Origin: Pseudomonadota bacterium
Lineage (GTDB): Bacteria; Pseudomonadota; Gammaproteobacteria; Burkholderiales; JAJZUU01
Direction of reading: 5' to 3'
Length of the DNA: 37,011 nt
Assembly: GCA_021848325.1 (NCBI GenBank)
Contig: JAJZUU010000026.1
Coordinates: 1 to 37,011 of the forward strand
The translations under genes and the position numbers were made by a program. This document shows, piece after piece, positions 17,674 to 25,458 of the stretch; the stretch's first letter is position 1, and every line of letters starts with the position of its first letter. Under the pieces are notes generated by a model, which saw only the letters and a list, made by a program, of their open reading frames with translations, had not been told where the DNA came from and did not search any database.

Positions 17674-17690
17674 GAATTCTTTGCGGAATG

Positions 17691-17722
17691 AAAAAGCCCC
17701 TGCCGGGTTCGCTGCAGGGGCC
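17691..17722 (-). terminator. Rho-independent terminator after cbbM
   Basis: Read on the minus strand, an 8-bp stem GCCCCTGC/GCAGGGGC with a 10-base loop is followed directly by TTTTTC. It lies 26 bases beyond the cbbM stop. It should end most cbbM transcripts and limit read-through into cbbQ and cbbO. Confidence 0.85.
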
Positions 17723-17748
17723 TTGTTCAGTGTGCCGTCGGGTTCGGC

Positions 17749-19128
17749 CTACTTGTGAACCTTCAGGGTCTCACGCCAGCCCGGGTACAGCTTGTCGGCG
17801 TCCCAGTGGAAGGTTTCGAAGGCGCCCTTGAGCTCGGGGTGTTCCTTGGCGTATTCCACCAGGTTGACGCCTTTCTGCCAGGCATCCTGGGCTTGGCGCA
17901 GGGATTTCGCGCCCGCCGTGCCGCCGTCCTTGTGGCCGAAGGCGCCGCCGCCGGAGGTCTGGATCACGTTGGAATGGCCCAGGTTGTCGAAGAAGCCGGG
18001 CAGACGCAGCGCGTTCATGCCGCCGGAAATGATCGGCGTGGTGGCCTTCATGCCGATCCACTCCTGGTGGAAGAACGGACCGTCGGCGGAGTCGCGCTCC
18101 AGCATGTAGGCGATGTTCTTGTCTCTGGCTTCACCTTCCATCTTGCCGTAGCCCATGGTTCCGGTGTGGATGCCGGAGGCGCCGGACAGACGGGACATCT
18201 TGCAGTGCACGAAGGCGGTGTAGCCGCGCTTGGCCTGCGGGGAGGTGACGGCGCCGTGGCCGGCACGGTGATAGTGCAGGAACTGGCCCGGGAAATAGCG
18301 GCGCGCCGTGGTCACCGCGGTCGGTCCGGCAACGTAGCCGTCCACCAGGAAAGCCACATGGGAGGCATTTTCGGCAAAGGTTTCCAGGATGTACTCGCCG
18401 CGGGCGATCATCTCGAACGGGTCGTCGGCGGTGATGTTGGCGGAGAACAGCTTGGCCTCGCCGGTGGCGTCCTGGGCGCGCTTCATGGCGTCGGCCACCA
18501 GGCGGATGGTCTCCTTGAGCGGGGCGAAGACCTGGTTGCCTTGCGGCTCGTCGTTCTTGATGAAGTCCCCGCCCAGCCAGAACTGGTGGCAGGCATCGGC
18601 GAACGGTTGCGGACGCAGGCCCAGCTTGGGCTTGATAATGGTGCCCACCACCATGCCGCCGTTGACCATCGGACGGCCCAGCACGCGCCACATGTCCTGG
18701 ATGTTCATGGACGGGCCGTCGAACAGTTGCAGGAACTTGGGCGGAATGTAGAAGTCGTGCATCTTGGCGTATTCCACGTCGCCCATGCCCTGGTTGTTGC
18801 CGATGGTGAGCGTCAGGAAGGAGGCCAGCATGGCGCGGCCGTCGATGATGTTGCGGTCGAACAGTTCGACCGGGTAGGCGATCTTCATGATCTCCCGGGC
18901 CTCGTCGATCTCGTACACCAGCGCGTCCACGCCGCGGGTGAAGTCGTCGGTGGTGCTCACCTCCACGTTGGTGCCGGTGGAGGATTCCGCGGCGAAGTGG
19001 GCGGCGGTGCTCAGGTAGTCGTAGCCCGACTTCGGCTTCATGATGTAGGCAGTCAGGACGTGGCGGCCGCCCTTGATCAGGTCGGCTTCTTTCAGGTCCA
19101 GGTTGGCGTAGCGGCTGGATTGATCCAT
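17749..19128 (-). CDS. cbbM: Form II RubisCO large subunit
   Basis: This 459-residue enzyme is close to known form II enzymes in length (about 460). Catalytic positions align without gaps to the well-studied Rhodospirillum rubrum numbering: Lys166 in TIIKPKLG, and Lys191 (carbamylated), Asp193 and Glu194 in [20 protein letters not shown] and [13 protein letters not shown] form the phosphate-binding loops near the C-terminus. It fixes CO2 onto ribulose bisphosphate as a homodimer or small oligomer, with no small subunit. The ATG at 19128 has AGGAGA about seven bases upstream. Divergent cbbR and following cbbQO give the expected context. Form II enzymes suit high-CO2, low-O2 habitats. Confidence 0.98.
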   Translation of the reverse strand: MDQSSRYANLDLKEADLIKGGRHVLTAYIMKPKSGYDYLSTAAHFAAESSTGTNVEVSTTDDFTRGVDALVYEIDEAREIMKIAYPVELFDRNIIDGRAMLASFLTLTIGNNQGMGDVEYAKMHDFYIPPKFLQLFDGPSMNIQDMWRVLGRPMVNGGMVVGTIIKPKLGLRPQPFADACHQFWLGGDFIKNDEPQGNQVFAPLKETIRLVADAMKRAQDATGEAKLFSANITADDPFEMIARGEYILETFAENASHVAFLVDGYVAGPTAVTTARRYFPGQFLHYHRAGHGAVTSPQAKRGYTAFVHCKMSRLSGASGIHTGTMGYGKMEGEARDKNIAYMLERDSADGPFFHQEWIGMKATTPIISGGMNALRLPGFFDNLGHSNVIQTSGGGAFGHKDGGTAGAKSLRQAQDAWQKGVNLVEYAKEHPELKGAFETFHWDADKLYPGWRETLKVHK

Positions 19129-19199
19129 TACAATTCTCCTCTGGTCATAATATTAGGCATCTTCAGCGGATGCGTAACGGCTCGTGCGAGCTTGGCGAT

Positions 19200-19205
19200 A
19201 CTATA
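19200..19205 (-). promoter_or_regulatory. Candidate cbbM -10 box
   Basis: TATAGT is read on the minus strand 72 bases before the cbbM start, in an AT-rich stretch between cbbM and cbbR. No consensus -35 box sits at 17 bp, as expected for a LysR-activated promoter. The position is a guess. Confidence 0.35.
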
Positions 19206-19250
19206 ACGGCCTATTAACATAAGTAATAGTCAATTATAATGATGCTTATG

Positions 19251-19266
19251 ATAAGGTTTTGCTTAT
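19251..19266. promoter_or_regulatory. Candidate CbbR binding site
   Basis: ATAAGGTTTTGCTTAT is a perfect 5-bp inverted repeat (ATAAG/CTTAT) containing TAA-N8-TTA, which fits the TNA-N7/8-TNA pattern reported for CbbR operators. A related half, CTTATGAT, lies at 19245-19252, just before it, and CTTATGAC follows at 19262-19269, so there may be two or three overlapping half-sites. It lies between the divergent cbbM and cbbR genes, where a LysR-type regulator should bind. Confidence 0.65.
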
Positions 19267-19331
19267 GACAAAACTCGGGATTTCAAACGGGCCTGATATT
19301 CAAGGTATTTATTGTAGAGCATTAACGCATT

Positions 19332-20243
19332 ATGCTTCATCTGACCTTTCGCCAACTAAACGTGTTCGAGGCCGTGGCCCGACATCTCAGTTTCTCGCGC
19401 GCTGCCGAGGCCCTGCACCTCACACAGCCGGCCGTATCCATGCAAATCAAGCAGTTGGAATCCAATATCGGCTTGCCCCTGTTCGAGCAACTGGGCAAGA
19501 AGATCTTCCTCACCGAGGCGGGGCACGAGCTCTACCATTACAGCCGGGCGATCGCCCAGCAGTTGGCCGAAGCGGAGGCGGTGCTGGGGGATCTCAAGGG
19601 CCTCAAGCGGGGTAGCCTCAAGATCTCCGTGGCCAGCACCGCCAACTATTTCGCGCCGCAGTTGCTAGCCATCTTCAGCCAGCGCTTCCATAACGTCACG
19701 GTCAGCCTCAACGTGACCAACCGGCAGTCCCTGCTGCAGCAGCTTGCCAGCAACGAAATGGACATGGCCATCATGGGGCAGCCCCCGGACGGGCTTGATT
19801 TGGCCTCGGAATCGTTCATGGACAACCCCTTGGTGGTGATCGCCCCGCTCAACCATCCCCTTGTCCGGGAGCGGGCCATCCCGCTGCAACGGCTGCAACA
19901 CGAAACATTCCTGGTGCGGGAGCAAGGTTCCGGCACCCGCAGCGCCATGGAACGCTTCTTCGCCCAACGGGGCATCGACCTCACCACCGGCATGGAGATG
20001 AGCAGCAACGAGGCCATCAAGCAGGCGGTCCAGGCGGGCCTCGGCCTGGGCATCGTCTCGGTGCACACGGTGGCGCTGGAGCTGGAAATGAAGCGCCTGG
20101 CGCTGCTCGACGTGGAATCCTTCCCCATCATGCGCCACTGGTATGTGGTGCACCGCGCCAACAAACGACTGTCGGCGGTGGCGCAGGCATTCAAAAGCTT
20201 CCTGCTGGACGAGGCACCGCAGTTGCTGGCGCGGACCGGGTGA
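19332..20243 (+). CDS. cbbR: LysR-type RubisCO regulator CbbR
   Basis: This 303-residue protein has an N-terminal winged helix-turn-helix (LTFRQLNVFEAVARHLSFSRAAEALHLTQPAVSMQIK, spanning residues 4-40) and a LysR substrate-binding domain from about residue 90. Divergent transcription from cbbM is the standard CbbR arrangement. These regulators activate cbb operons when metabolites such as ribulose bisphosphate or NADPH signal a need for CO2 fixation. The ATG at 19332 gives normal family length; there is no strong ribosome-binding site. Confidence 0.93.
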   Translation: MLHLTFRQLNVFEAVARHLSFSRAAEALHLTQPAVSMQIKQLESNIGLPLFEQLGKKIFLTEAGHELYHYSRAIAQQLAEAEAVLGDLKGLKRGSLKISVASTANYFAPQLLAIFSQRFHNVTVSLNVTNRQSLLQQLASNEMDMAIMGQPPDGLDLASESFMDNPLVVIAPLNHPLVRERAIPLQRLQHETFLVREQGSGTRSAMERFFAQRGIDLTTGMEMSSNEAIKQAVQAGLGLGIVSVHTVALELEMKRLALLDVESFPIMRHWYVVHRANKRLSAVAQAFKSFLLDEAPQLLARTG

Positions 20244-20303
20244 GGCATCCCGTCAAGCGATTATCGAGGTCGAAGGTTATTAACCCGGCCCAATAATTCC
20301 GCC

Positions 20304-20524
20304 GCTCCCGCGCAGGCGGGAGCCCAGTAAAACTGGCTAGGAGCCTGTCGGACTTGAAGAATCGAAGCGAAAATTCGGCTGGTCGAGGACAGATTTTGTC
20401 GATTTTGCAGGTCAATAGTCGTTCTATTGACCAAAAAAGCGGCGAAATATGGACCGGTCAGGCGGATTTGCAGCCGATTTCCTTTAAGTCCGACAGGCTC
20501 CTAGATTCCCGCCTTCGCGGGAAT
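20304..20524. repeat. REP-like palindrome pair split by MITE copy B
   Basis: Two hairpins, GCTCCCGC/GCGGGAGC (20304-20323) and ATTCCCGC/GCGGGAAT (20505-20524), are the two halves of a common proteobacterial repeat joined by CCAGT...ACTGG. Here MITE copy B lies between them, directly after ACTGG, so it inserted into an existing repeat. The rest of 20525-20705 has no gene and no clear function. Confidence 0.75.
20337..20504. mobile_element. MITE-like element, copy B
   Basis: Same 160-bp core as copy A but inverted, with CTAG at 20337-20340 and 20501-20504. The terminal repeats and the internal GGTCAATAG/CTATTGACC hairpin are intact. It is nested in a REP-like palindrome pair, showing it is an insertion rather than part of a gene. 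Confidence 0.85.
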
Positions 20525-20705
20525 GACGATACCAAGGACTTCAAGGGCCACCTTAACAAAGGGGTTTCGACTCGATCAAACAGCGCGGCTAGACCCAATA
20601 CTGTTCAGATAAACAGATTTCCGCCGATATAGACGTCGGGTATAGCCGACATACATGTAAAAATAGGACATAAGGCCGACTCAGCCCGATTTTAGTCCTC
20701 TCTTA

Positions 20706-21251
20706 TCAGATTGGAAGCGACGGATCGATCGGTTCCGGTACTGCTTCGGCGTCGATGATGCAGTCGCCAAAGCGCTTGATGTGGCTCGTGACGTAGGGGC
20801 TCAACGTAGCCACATCCTCCCGGGCTACCGGGAACCCCTCCTCCTTGAGTTCCCGCAGGATTCGCGTCTGATCGACCACGTTGTGGAAAATCACGGCGTT
20901 GGCCACGAGGTCGTTGTACTTGATGACTTTCTCCTGCTCCTCGGGGTCGTTGTCCGCGATCACGCCTTCCCCACCGAAGAACAGCCATTTGGAAAAACCG
21001 TTGTAGGCTTCGACCTTGTTGGTCGTCGCCGTAATCTGGTCGCGCAATTCCAGGTCCGAGATATAGCTCAGCAGGAATGCCGTCCGCACAACTCGGCCCA
21101 GTTCCCGGAAAGCTTGGTACAGCCGGTTCTTGCGGCTATAGTTGCCCAACTTGCGCAATAGCGTCGACGACGAAATCTTCCCGGCCTTGATCGACAAGAC
21201 GACGCGCAGCAAGTCCTTCCAGTGGGTTTCGATCAATTCCCTGCGCAAGAA
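20706..21251 (-). pseudogene. Tn3-family transposase C-terminal remnant
   Basis: About 180 residues match the end of Tn3-type TnpA: RELIETHWKDLLRVVLSIKAG, LLRKLGNYSRKNRLYQAFRELGRVVRTAFLL, and the conserved terminal stretch with NKVEAYNGFSKWLFFGGEG and LVANAVIFHNV. These blocks are within the DDE/C-terminal region. The N-terminal 800 or so residues, including most of the catalytic core, are absent, so the gene is dead. Upstream of about 21251 the open frame runs on into unrelated repeat sequence. No 38-bp Tn3 inverted repeat or resolvase was recognised. Confidence 0.85.
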
Positions 21252-21314
21252 AAACCTAAAGTCTAAAAACCAGCGGCCACTCAACCGCGCAGGCGAAAAC
21301 ACTACCACGCTGCG

Positions 21315-21379
21315 TATTCCATCCCCAACCCGCCACCTGTTCCAGTTCAAACCAGCCACTGATTCCAAACCAATCCGCC
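21315..21379 (-). repeat. Three-unit degenerate repeat, copy 1
   Basis: Three consecutive units of about 20-23 bp on the minus strand, each of the form GGCGGGTTTnnanTGGAA. It is matched unit by unit by the repeat at 22474-22540 on the plus strand. Next to it is a hairpin with arms 21367-21379 and 21385-21397 (12 of 13 paired, allowing one G-T). Confidence 0.75.
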
Positions 21380-21521
21380 ATCTTGGCGGGTTGGTTTGTG
21401 GGTGGCACCTAATACGGCCCCATAAAACGACCGTTTGCGGACGCCAAAAGGATTGCATGTTTTCCATGGGTCATGCACAATTATTGCGTATCTTGTAACT
21501 TAACCGATAGAGGAGTAAATC

Positions 21522-21974
21522 ATGCAGAGCATGACCCTAGAACAGCTACGCGCTACCGCCAGCGCAGGCGGCGTTGTCGGCGTCACCTTGAAAGGCGAGG
21601 GCGGCGGCTTCTTTTTGGAAATCGCCACCCGTAGCGGCCAGGACGCTATTTTGTCCAAAGCACGCAGCGTCGAGCCGCGCCGCTTCGGTAATCCCACGTC
21701 CGCGCTTGTCGTGTTGCGTGGTATTGGCATCGCCGTTGCCCAACTCGACGTGACCCACTGGAACCCCGAGCAGAAGGACATGAGCCAGAGTCGGCAAAAT
21801 CGCGCCCAAGCCATGCGCGAGGCGCACGAGGCCGCCGCCTATACCAAGTGGCTAGCCGCCGAGATTCAGAAATCCATCGACGACCCCCGGCCGAGCATTC
21901 CCCATGATGAAGTCATGGCCGAGATGGACGCCGATATTTCCGCCTTGCCGGCCGCCAAGAGAAAGCGCGCATGA
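21522..21974 (+). CDS. ParC-like / antitoxin-like protein of a three-gene toxin module
   Basis: This is a 150-residue protein. The N-terminal half (MTLEQLRATASAGGVVGVTLKGEGGGFF and IATRSGQDAILSKARSVEPRRFGNP, residues 4-58) resembles small partition-associated ParC-type proteins found next to Tn3-type transposons. The C-terminal part, AAEIQKSIDDPRPSIPHDEV near residue 115, looks like the toxin-binding tail of RelB/ParD-type antitoxins. It may therefore be a fused regulator and antitoxin. GAGGAG lies six bases before the ATG. It overlaps the next gene by ATGA. Confidence 0.7.
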   Translation: MQSMTLEQLRATASAGGVVGVTLKGEGGGFFLEIATRSGQDAILSKARSVEPRRFGNPTSALVVLRGIGIAVAQLDVTHWNPEQKDMSQSRQNRAQAMREAHEAAAYTKWLAAEIQKSIDDPRPSIPHDEVMAEMDADISALPAAKRKRA

Positions 21975-22153
21975 GTTACCACGATCCCGAACCGGCCCAC
22001 ATGGCCAGCAAGGCACGAGACGCCAAGGTCGGCGGCTTCAACGTGCTTTCCACTGGCGGAAAGCTGGCCGTTACCTTGGCGCTCAATCGTGCCGATTGGC
22101 TGGCCCTGATTCCGCAGGCTGCCCGCTTCATTCGTGATGAGGACGAAGCGTGA
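21971..22153 (+). CDS. Small unknown protein of the toxin module
   Basis: This 60-residue protein (SYHDPEPAHMASKARDAKVG at the start) has no recognised domain. It is coupled by four-base overlaps to both neighbours (ATGA upstream, GTGA downstream), which argues that it is translated and belongs to the same unit. An antitoxin or accessory role is possible but unproven. Confidence 0.6.
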   Translation: MSYHDPEPAHMASKARDAKVGGFNVLSTGGKLAVTLALNRADWLALIPQAARFIRDEDEA

Positions 22154-22452
22154 CGGCCAAGACCTGCCGCGTTGAATGGCGGCCTATGGCCCGAGAGGAC
22201 TTGCGCTCCATCGTCCAATACATCGGCAAGGACAACCCGGCGCGCGCCAGGAGCTTCGGCAAGGAGCTACGCGACAAGACGAAGCCACTAGCACAGCATT
22301 CCGAGCTTGGCCGACCCGGTCGCTTGCCCGGCATCCACGAGCTTGTCGCGCATCCGAACTACATCGTTTTTTATCGTGTTCTGGCCGATGGCCGGACAGT
22401 GCAGATTTTGGGAGTGAAACATGCGGCACAACAAATGCCGCAGGGGTCATGA
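22150..22452 (+). CDS. RelE/ParE-family toxin
   Basis: This 100-residue protein has the ParE fold signature: VEWRPMAREDLRSIVQYIG at the N-terminus, ELGRPGRLPGIHELVAHPNY in the middle and IVFYRVLADGRTVQILGVKHAAQ at the end. ParE toxins poison DNA gyrase; RelE-type relatives cut mRNA on the ribosome. The missing typical RelE catalytic set makes ParE-like more likely. The start is a GTG at 22150 inside the GTGA overlap, so its translation depends on the upstream genes. Confidence 0.85.
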   Translation: MTAKTCRVEWRPMAREDLRSIVQYIGKDNPARARSFGKELRDKTKPLAQHSELGRPGRLPGIHELVAHPNYIVFYRVLADGRTVQILGVKHAAQQMPQGS

Positions 22453-22473
22453 TGCCAGCCAATCGCAGCATGC

Positions 22474-22540
22474 GGCGGGTTTCAATTGGAACGGGTGGCA
22501 GGGTTTGGACTGGAATCACTGGCGGGTTTTGGATGGAAAG
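22474..22540 (+). repeat. Three-unit degenerate repeat, copy 2
   Basis: Units at 22474-22496, 22497-22520 and 22521-22540 follow GGCGGGTTTnnanTGGAA and match copy 1 at 21315-21379 in inverse orientation. The two copies flank the three-gene toxin module. Confidence 0.75.
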
Positions 22541-22547
22541 CAAGCCC

Positions 22548-22576
22548 TTGACTGCTGAAGCCTGACTAACTAGACT
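22548..22576 (+). promoter_or_regulatory. Promoter of the Phd/VapC-type module
   Basis: TTGACT (22548-22553), a 17-base spacer and TAGACT (22571-22576) form a good sigma-70 promoter 30 bases before the antitoxin start. It begins just after the degenerate repeat. Confidence 0.65.
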
Positions 22577-22605
22577 AGACCAATCATAAGTGTGTGGAGA
22601 ACGCG

Positions 22606-22854
22606 ATGCGTCAATATAACCTGTATGAGGCAAAAACCCATCTGTCACAACTGGTTCAGGCCGCTCTGGACGGTGAGGAGGTTTTGATTGCGCGCGCCGG
22701 TAAAGCAGCGGTGCGCCTTGTGCCCGTTGTGTCCGCCCAACCTGCAACGGGTGGATGGGGGACACTGAACATCGATGCAACGCAACTGGATGCCGCGTTT
22801 ACTCCTGCGGTAGAAAGTGAAGTGGCGCGCTTGTTTGAGGAGGGCTTGGCGTAA
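22606..22854 (+). CDS. Phd/YefM-family antitoxin
   Basis: This 82-residue protein starts RQYNLYEAKTHLSQLVQAAL and continues EEVLIARAGKAAVRLVPV, the standard Phd/YefM DNA-binding fold. The C-terminal tail with FEEGLA would wrap the toxin. The ATG at 22606 has GGAGA five bases upstream; a GTG at 22594 is in frame but overlaps that site. It shares one base with vapC (TAATG). Confidence 0.88.
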   Translation: MRQYNLYEAKTHLSQLVQAALDGEEVLIARAGKAAVRLVPVVSAQPATGGWGTLNIDATQLDAAFTPAVESEVARLFEEGLA

Positions 22855-23237
22855 TGGCGCCTCGCTTGTTACTCGATACGCATATTGCATTATGGTGGTT
22901 TGCGGGAAATCCCCGCCTTGATGTCAAGATTCGCGACGAAATCGGCCACAGTGAATGTTGGCTGAGTACGGTATCGGTGTGGGAGGTGGCAATCAAGTAT
23001 CGATTGGGCAAACTATCTGTTGCGCCGGCCGTATTTCTGGACGCGGCCAACGCGGCGGGAATGCGTTTACTATCCATCATTCCGGATCATGTTGTAGCCA
23101 CTGTCGAACTGCCCGCGTTGCATGCCGATCCGTTCGACCGTTTGCTGGTGGCACAGGCATGGCAACAACATTTGGTTCTGCTAACCGCAGATACTGCGCT
23201 AACGGCTCATGGCCCCAATGTGCGTTGCGTGCAATGA
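22854..23237 (+). CDS. VapC-like PIN-domain toxin
   Basis: This 127-residue PIN-domain ribonuclease has the acidic residues visible: Asp8 in LLLDTHIALWW, Glu in VWEVAIK near residue 44, Asp in DPFDRLLVAQA near 93, and a final Asp in TADTAL near 113. Such toxins cleave RNA and block growth when the antitoxin is lost. It forms a two-gene module with the Phd-like antitoxin. It resembles the PIN family often labelled by DTHIALWW. Confidence 0.9.
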   Translation: MAPRLLLDTHIALWWFAGNPRLDVKIRDEIGHSECWLSTVSVWEVAIKYRLGKLSVAPAVFLDAANAAGMRLLSIIPDHVVATVELPALHADPFDRLLVAQAWQQHLVLLTADTALTAHGPNVRCVQ

Positions 23238-23357
23238 CCCCGCAAGACGAAGAATATGCGTATTTGTTCTCATGATTCAATATCTTGGAAATTACAGATC
23301 CTTTTGCCTGAACCTCACTGCTTTGTTGTTTTGTTTTAGCCCCGGGGCGATCTCCCC

Positions 23358-24344
23358 GTGAAGGTATTAGTCACCGGTGCCTCCGGTTTCGTCGGCCGCG
23401 CCACCTGCGCGTGGTTCGTGATGCAGGGTGTGGATGTTGTCGGTGCGGTGCGTCATACGCCCGCTCGGCCAGTGACAGGTGTGGACTACCGCACCGTGGG
23501 CGACCTGGATGCCGACACGGACTGGACCGCCGCCCTCGCGGGTGCGGACGCCGTCGTCCACTGTGCCGCGCGTGTGCATGTGATGCGTGAGACGGCAGAC
23601 GATCCGCTGGCGGCATTCAGGTCCGCCAACGTTGCGGGAACCGAGCGCCTTGCCCGCCAGGCCGCGGCAGCGGGGTTGAAGCGCCTGGTTTTCATCAGCA
23701 GCATCAAGGTGAATGGCGAGGAAACTGCTCCCCCTCTTTCGGGCCCGCTCTCGCGAGGGGAGCGGCTATGTTTTAGAGAGGACGATACGCCTGCGCCCCA
23801 GGATCCTTACGGCCAGACCAAGTGGGAAGCAGAAGCAATGCTTGCCCGGGTTGCGCAGGAGACCGGCCTGGAAGTGGTGATCGTGCGGCCGCCGCTGGTT
23901 TACGGGGCGGGTGTCAAAGGCAATCTGGGGCGCTTGTTGAGTTGGGTCGAACGCGGCGCGCCGCTGCCGCTGGCGGGCATCCGCAACGCGCGCAGCCTGA
24001 TCGGCATAGACAACCTCGCCAGCGCGCTGCAAGCCTGCCTCAGCCACCCCGCCGCGGCGGGGCGCACTTACCTGGTGCGCGATGGCGAGGATGTTTCGAC
24101 GCCCGAACTGGTGCGCCGCCTGGGTCGGCACCTGGGCAGGCCCGCGCGGCTGTTTGCGCTGCCGGGGCCATTGCTGGAAGGCTTGGCGGGGCTGGCTGGG
24201 CGACGCGCCGATATACAGCGCCTGACCGGTTCGCTGACGGTGGACGACAGCCGGATCCGGCGCGAACTGGGCTGGGTGCCGCCGCGCACGCTGGACGAAG
24301 GGCTGGCACAGGTGACGCGTGCCTGGCTGGACGGCGCCCGATAG
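23358..24344 (+). CDS. NAD-dependent epimerase/dehydratase (extended SDR)
   Basis: This 328-residue protein has the TGASGFVG nucleotide site at residues 7-14, FISSIKVNGE near residue 112 and the YGQTK catalytic Tyr-x3-Lys near residue 150. It resembles UDP-sugar 4-epimerases of O-antigen clusters, but the exact sugar is unknown. The start is GTG at 23358 without a Shine-Dalgarno. Between KVNGEE and DPYGQTK it carries an unusual proline/serine/arginine stretch coded by GC-rich repeat-like DNA (about 23728-23770), probably an in-frame repeat insertion. The gene stands alone among toxin and Uma2 genes. Confidence 0.8.
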   Translation: MKVLVTGASGFVGRATCAWFVMQGVDVVGAVRHTPARPVTGVDYRTVGDLDADTDWTAALAGADAVVHCAARVHVMRETADDPLAAFRSANVAGTERLARQAAAAGLKRLVFISSIKVNGEETAPPLSGPLSRGERLCFREDDTPAPQDPYGQTKWEAEAMLARVAQETGLEVVIVRPPLVYGAGVKGNLGRLLSWVERGAPLPLAGIRNARSLIGIDNLASALQACLSHPAAAGRTYLVRDGEDVSTPELVRRLGRHLGRPARLFALPGPLLEGLAGLAGRRADIQRLTGSLTVDDSRIRRELGWVPPRTLDEGLAQVTRAWLDGAR

Positions 24345-24408
24345 TCCGGCTTACGTCACAGACAGGCTTGGGTTAAAATCCGGGTACCGTATTGGAGGAT
24401 AGCCCGCC

Positions 24409-24981
24409 ATGTCACGCGCCCAATCCCACACTTTTTTAAGCGAAGACGATTACCTGCGCCTGGAAGAGCAAGCCAGCATCAAGCATGAACTGGTCGATGG
24501 CGAGATGTATGCCATGGCGGGTGCCAGCGAGCGGCACAACCGCATCACGCTCAACATCGCTTACCATCTGCGCACGGTGACACGCGGCAAGCCCTGCCGC
24601 GCTTTCATGGCCGACATGAAGCTGCGCGTGCCCGCCGGGGCCACGTATTACTACCCGGATGTGATGCTGGTGTGCGACCCGGCGGACGATCACCCCATTT
24701 ATAAGCGTGCGCCGTGTTTCATCGCTGAGGTATTGTCGCCCGCCACCACCAGCGTGGATCTGCGCGAGAAATGGCAGGCCTACCGCACCCTGCCCAGCCT
24801 GCGTTATTACCTGCTGGTGGATGCCGACCGCCTGTGGGCGAAGGTGTTTTTCCGGCATGAGGGCGAGGGCTGGTTCGAGCAGGAACTGTCCCCCGAGGAC
24901 CGGCTGGAAGTGGCGTGCGGCGATCTTCGTCTGGCGCTGACGCTGGATGATCTCTACGAAGATACGGGCTTGCTGATTTAA
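24409..24981 (+). CDS. Uma2 family (DUF820) putative endonuclease
   Basis: This 190-residue PD-(D/E)xK-like protein has LSEDDYLRLEEQ at the N-terminus, HELVDGEMYAMAGAS near residue 25, YYPDVMLVC with the conserved Asp near residue 84, and CFIAEVLSPAT with the conserved Glu near residue 105. Uma2 proteins are widespread in multi-copy, mobile contexts; their biological role is unsettled. It lies beside repeats and an hsdR remnant. RBS is weak (GGAGGAT about ten bases upstream). Confidence 0.88.
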   Translation: MSRAQSHTFLSEDDYLRLEEQASIKHELVDGEMYAMAGASERHNRITLNIAYHLRTVTRGKPCRAFMADMKLRVPAGATYYYPDVMLVCDPADDHPIYKRAPCFIAEVLSPATTSVDLREKWQAYRTLPSLRYYLLVDADRLWAKVFFRHEGEGWFEQELSPEDRLEVACGDLRLALTLDDLYEDTGLLI

Positions 24982-25011
24982 CCAGACGGTCGAGGTGTTC
25001 GCCCCGGGTAG

Positions 25012-25062
25012 CACTTTCTCCCCGAGAAGCACCCTCTCCCCCCGCCCTCTCCCCGAGGGTGA
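25012..25062. repeat. Dispersed GC-rich repeat
   Basis: Contains CACCCTCTCCCCCCGCCCTC and the rest of the 28-bp unit (25030-25057), the exact reverse complement of the tandem unit at the start of the window. It separates Uma2 from the hsdR remnant and may have been a recombination site. Confidence 0.7.
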
Positions 25063-25068
25063 GTTCCT

Positions 25069-25458
25069 CAAGGAAACAGCATCGACGAAGCCCACCGCAG
25101 CCAATACGACCTGATAGACGGCCTCGCCCGCAACCTGCGCGATGCGCTTCCGAATGCGTCTTTCATCGGCTTTACCGGCACGCCCATCGAAAAGAACGAC
25201 GCCAATACACGCGCGATCTTTGGCGATTACATCAGCATCTACGACATCCAGCGCGCCGTGGCGGACAAGGCGACGGTGCCGATCTACTATGAGAGCCGTA
25301 TCGCCAAGCTGGCGCTGAACCAGGCCGCGCTGCCGAAGATCGACGAGGAATTCGACGAGATCACCGAGGGCGAGGAAGAGGACAAGAAGCAGAAGCTCAA
25401 AACCAAATGGGCCGCACTGGAGGCACTGGTTGGCGACCCCAAACGTGTCGCGCTCAAC
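25069..25458 (+). pseudogene. hsdR (type I restriction subunit) internal remnant
   Basis: About 130 codons match the middle of Hsd[20 protein letters not shown] (helicase motif II), [20 protein letters not shown] (motif III), and [20 protein letters not shown]. There is no N-terminal nuclease domain, no C-terminal part, and no credible start codon upstream; an in-frame stop lies just before it. The frame then runs into unrelated sequence at about 25459. It is a decayed restriction-modification leftover, with no hsdM or hsdS in the window. Confidence 0.85.
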
